64,000 nt of DNA from Gracilibacillus dipsosauri (lineage in GTDB: Bacteria; Bacillota; Bacilli; Bacillales; Amphibacillaceae): the NCBI RefSeq assembly GCF_003176895.1, contig NZ_QGTD01000009.1, positions 1 to 64,000 of the forward strand, written 5' to 3'. The notes under the pieces are model-generated. The model saw nothing but the letters and a program-made list of their open reading frames with translations, was not told where the DNA came from and did not search any database. Within the stretch, counting starts at the first letter, position 1. The number at the start of each line of letters is the position of its first letter. Made by a program: the position numbers and the translations under genes. Positions 62,563-64,000 of the stretch are shown in pieces.

Positions 62563-64000
62563 TCATTGCGGTTCAGATTTCACCCAACCGACTATATCAT
62601 TCACCACATATTTTGGAATGTTAGCTGGGATAAAGTATTCCTCTGGTTTACTCATTTCCCCTGTTCCCTCTGTAAAAAAGTGATTTAGCTTAGGATAAAG
62701 TTGATACGTTATATTTTCTCGATCACGAAGAGCTTCCTTCCATACCGGGATTTCGACATCGGACAGTACTTGATAATCTCGTTCTCCCTGTATGATGAGG
62801 AGCGGTTCGGTTTGATTTTTTGCCATTTCTGCTGCACGGATATCATTTATGGAATCCCAAAATGCTGCCTGACCAAGCTGAAATTCTTCTGGAGGGTTCT
62901 CACCAGAAAAATCAGGATCGTTTAACATTTCATATTGTGTCGTGTAAAATTCGTACACCTGCTCTGTTATTTGACCAACTGATAATAGATACTCGAATTG
63001 ATCAAGGACAACATCTTGGATCGTGCGTGCTGGTCCCCCCATTATAATCGCCCCTGCAATATTCTGTCTTTTGTCTTCCTCGATCATTTTCGGAACCATC
63101 ATACCACCTTGACTATGACCAAGAATATAAATTCTCTCCTCATCAATTCTTTTTTCCTTTTCAAGTAAACGTGTTGCTAACAGCGCATCGTCTGTTGTTT
63201 CTTTATCAACGGTATGATTTGGATCTGCTGTGGTCTTAATCGCATGCTCATAGGTACGTTTATTGTAACGAAGTACTGCAATTCCTTGAGAAGCAAGGCC
63301 AAATGCTAGATCACGGAATGGCTTTAGTGCATACACCGTTTCATCCTTGTCAGTGGCTCCTGATCCTTGAACGAGTACCACTGCTGGGAATGGCCCCTTT
63401 CCTTTTGGTATGGACAATGTTCCAGGTAGTGCAAAATCTCCTTTTCCAATCACTACTTCCTTTTCAGTGAATAATTCTGGTTTACTATATAGCGGAGCTT
63501 CAGCAAAAGGCCCCATAAAGGAATCCAATAGAAAATCATCAACTTTTGCCGATCGATCCATTCTTAGAATAAATGGAAAGGTTGCCTTCTCAAATAGAAG
63601 CTCCACCTCTACATTCGTATGAACTCGGTTCGATTCCTTTACCGTTACGGATCCAATACTAAGAAATTCTCCTGCTTGAGACTGCAATTGCTGCTTAAGC
63701 GTAACCCAATATTCCTCTAACCATTGCTCGGAAATCGATTTTTTCAAAGCTCTTGAAGAGGATTTTAATGCATGTTGATACTTTCCTGCTTCGAGATCAC
63801 GGATATAATGTCTTGCTTTCTGTTCAAATCTGTCCTGGTGTTTATCCTTATCAACAATAGGTCCTTTCCTAGCTAGATTATTTTGTTCAAGTTGTGTAGA
63901 AGTTGTGAACCTTAACAAATCCCCCGAAAGCGCATTCAATTTCCCGTTAAGTTTTACATGGTGTTCTACTGTATCAGATTCTTGTCCAAATACAGTAGTA
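62563..64000 (-). CDS. Alpha/beta hydrolase, secreted type (5' end outside the window)
   Basis: The frame is open to the right edge of the window, so the start is beyond 64000; at least 478 codons are visible. The sequence before residue ~30 (VFGQESDTVEHHVKLNGKL) looks like the part after a signal peptide. An N-terminal DUF3887-like region is followed by the hydrolase: GHSQGGMMV (nucleophile), IIQGERDYQV (acid) and YPKLNHFF (histidine). Dienelactone-hydrolase-like esterase; substrate unknown. Confidence 0.85.
   Translation of the reverse strand, partial: TTVFGQESDTVEHHVKLNGKLNALSGDLLRFTTSTQLEQNNLARKGPIVDKDKHQDRFEQKARHYIRDLEAGKYQHALKSSSRALKKSISEQWLEEYWVTLKQQLQSQAGEFLSIGSVTVKESNRVHTNVEVELLFEKATFPFILRMDRSAKVDDFLLDSFMGPFAEAPLYSKPELFTEKEVVIGKGDFALPGTLSIPKGKGPFPAVVLVQGSGATDKDETVYALKPFRDLAFGLASQGIAVLRYNKRTYEHAIKTTADPNHTVDKETTDDALLATRLLEKEKRIDEERIYILGHSQGGMMVPKMIEEDKRQNIAGAIIMGGPARTIQDVVLDQFEYLLSVGQITEQVYEFYTTQYEMLNDPDFSGENPPEEFQLGQAAFWDSINDIRAAEMAKNQTEPLLIIQGERDYQVLSDVEIPVWKEALRDRENITYQLYPKLNHFFTEGTGEMSKPEEYFIPANIPKYVVNDIVGWVKSEPQ

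Overview
The window comes from the chromosome of a low-GC, spore-forming Gram-positive bacterium of the Bacillaceae, probably an Oceanobacillus/Virgibacillus/Gracilibacillus-like genus. This rests on gene content and order, not on a database match. Sporulation genes are present (Tlp SASP, YutH, LytH, YunB), the full menaquinone route is encoded, and block after block keeps Bacillus subtilis order (ytqB-ytpB-ytoA-asnB-metK-ytkD; men; yugO-pgi-yugI-yugF-patB; yuiD-yuiC-yuiB; yumC/ndh; yutM-dapF-yuzB-yutI; thrB-thrC-hom-yutH-yutG; yutE-yutD-lytH; yunB-C-D-E). No rRNA, tRNA, IS element, prophage or CRISPR array was found. It is a core chromosomal region with small accessory insertions.

Layout. 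1-196: tandem 41-bp repeats that run up to the stop codon of a YtrA/YtrB-like regulator-transporter operon, whose promoter sits in a 44-bp perfect palindrome. 2.1-11.8 kb: a metabolic block (MnmM tRNA methyltransferase, HD phosphohydrolase, sesquarterpene synthase YtpB, gamma-carbonic-anhydrase-like YtoA, C39-type peptidase, AsnB, MetK, Nudix YtkD). 11.9-14.2 kb: an orphan siderophore ATPase behind a Fur box, divergent from an SOS-boxed UvrX polymerase. 14.2-22.2 kb: menaquinone genes menF-D-H-B-E facing menA and a hotdog thioesterase. 22-31 kb: M42 peptidase, YugO K+ channel, Pgi, S1 protein YugI, a candidate sigma-B small RNA, YugF-like hydrolase, PatB, Cu/Zn SOD, an unannotated 56-aa membrane protein, a solitary HPr and DeoD. 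31-37 kb: YuiD/C/B, NDH-2, YumC and a MarR-controlled MFS pump. 37.5-45 kb: Fe-S carriers, DapF and the threonine operon. 45.1-50.6 kb: an eight-gene molybdenum cofactor operon inserted where yutF lies in B. subtilis. 50.7-58.9 kb: the yut/yun block, a MetP/MetS-type Na+ symporter with its 33-aa subunit, and the Tlp SASP. 59-64 kb: GNAT, an MFS pump with a leader peptide and a Shine-Dalgarno-masking hairpin, a ProP-type osmolyte symporter, and an alpha/beta hydrolase that runs off the window.

The most interesting items lie between the genes or are very small: (1) a sigma-B-type promoter, UUCCCCCU motif and strong terminator defining a ~67-nt small RNA at 26443-26509; (2) a 14-codon leader ORF and SD-sequestering hairpin ahead of the MFS gene at 59585-60769; (3) the 44-bp palindromic operator at 2018-2061; (4) the tandem terminator-like repeats at 1-196; (5) two small genes, at 29391-29561 and 52992-53093. 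Convergent gene ends are very compact: several intrinsic terminators contain the stop codons of the genes they end.
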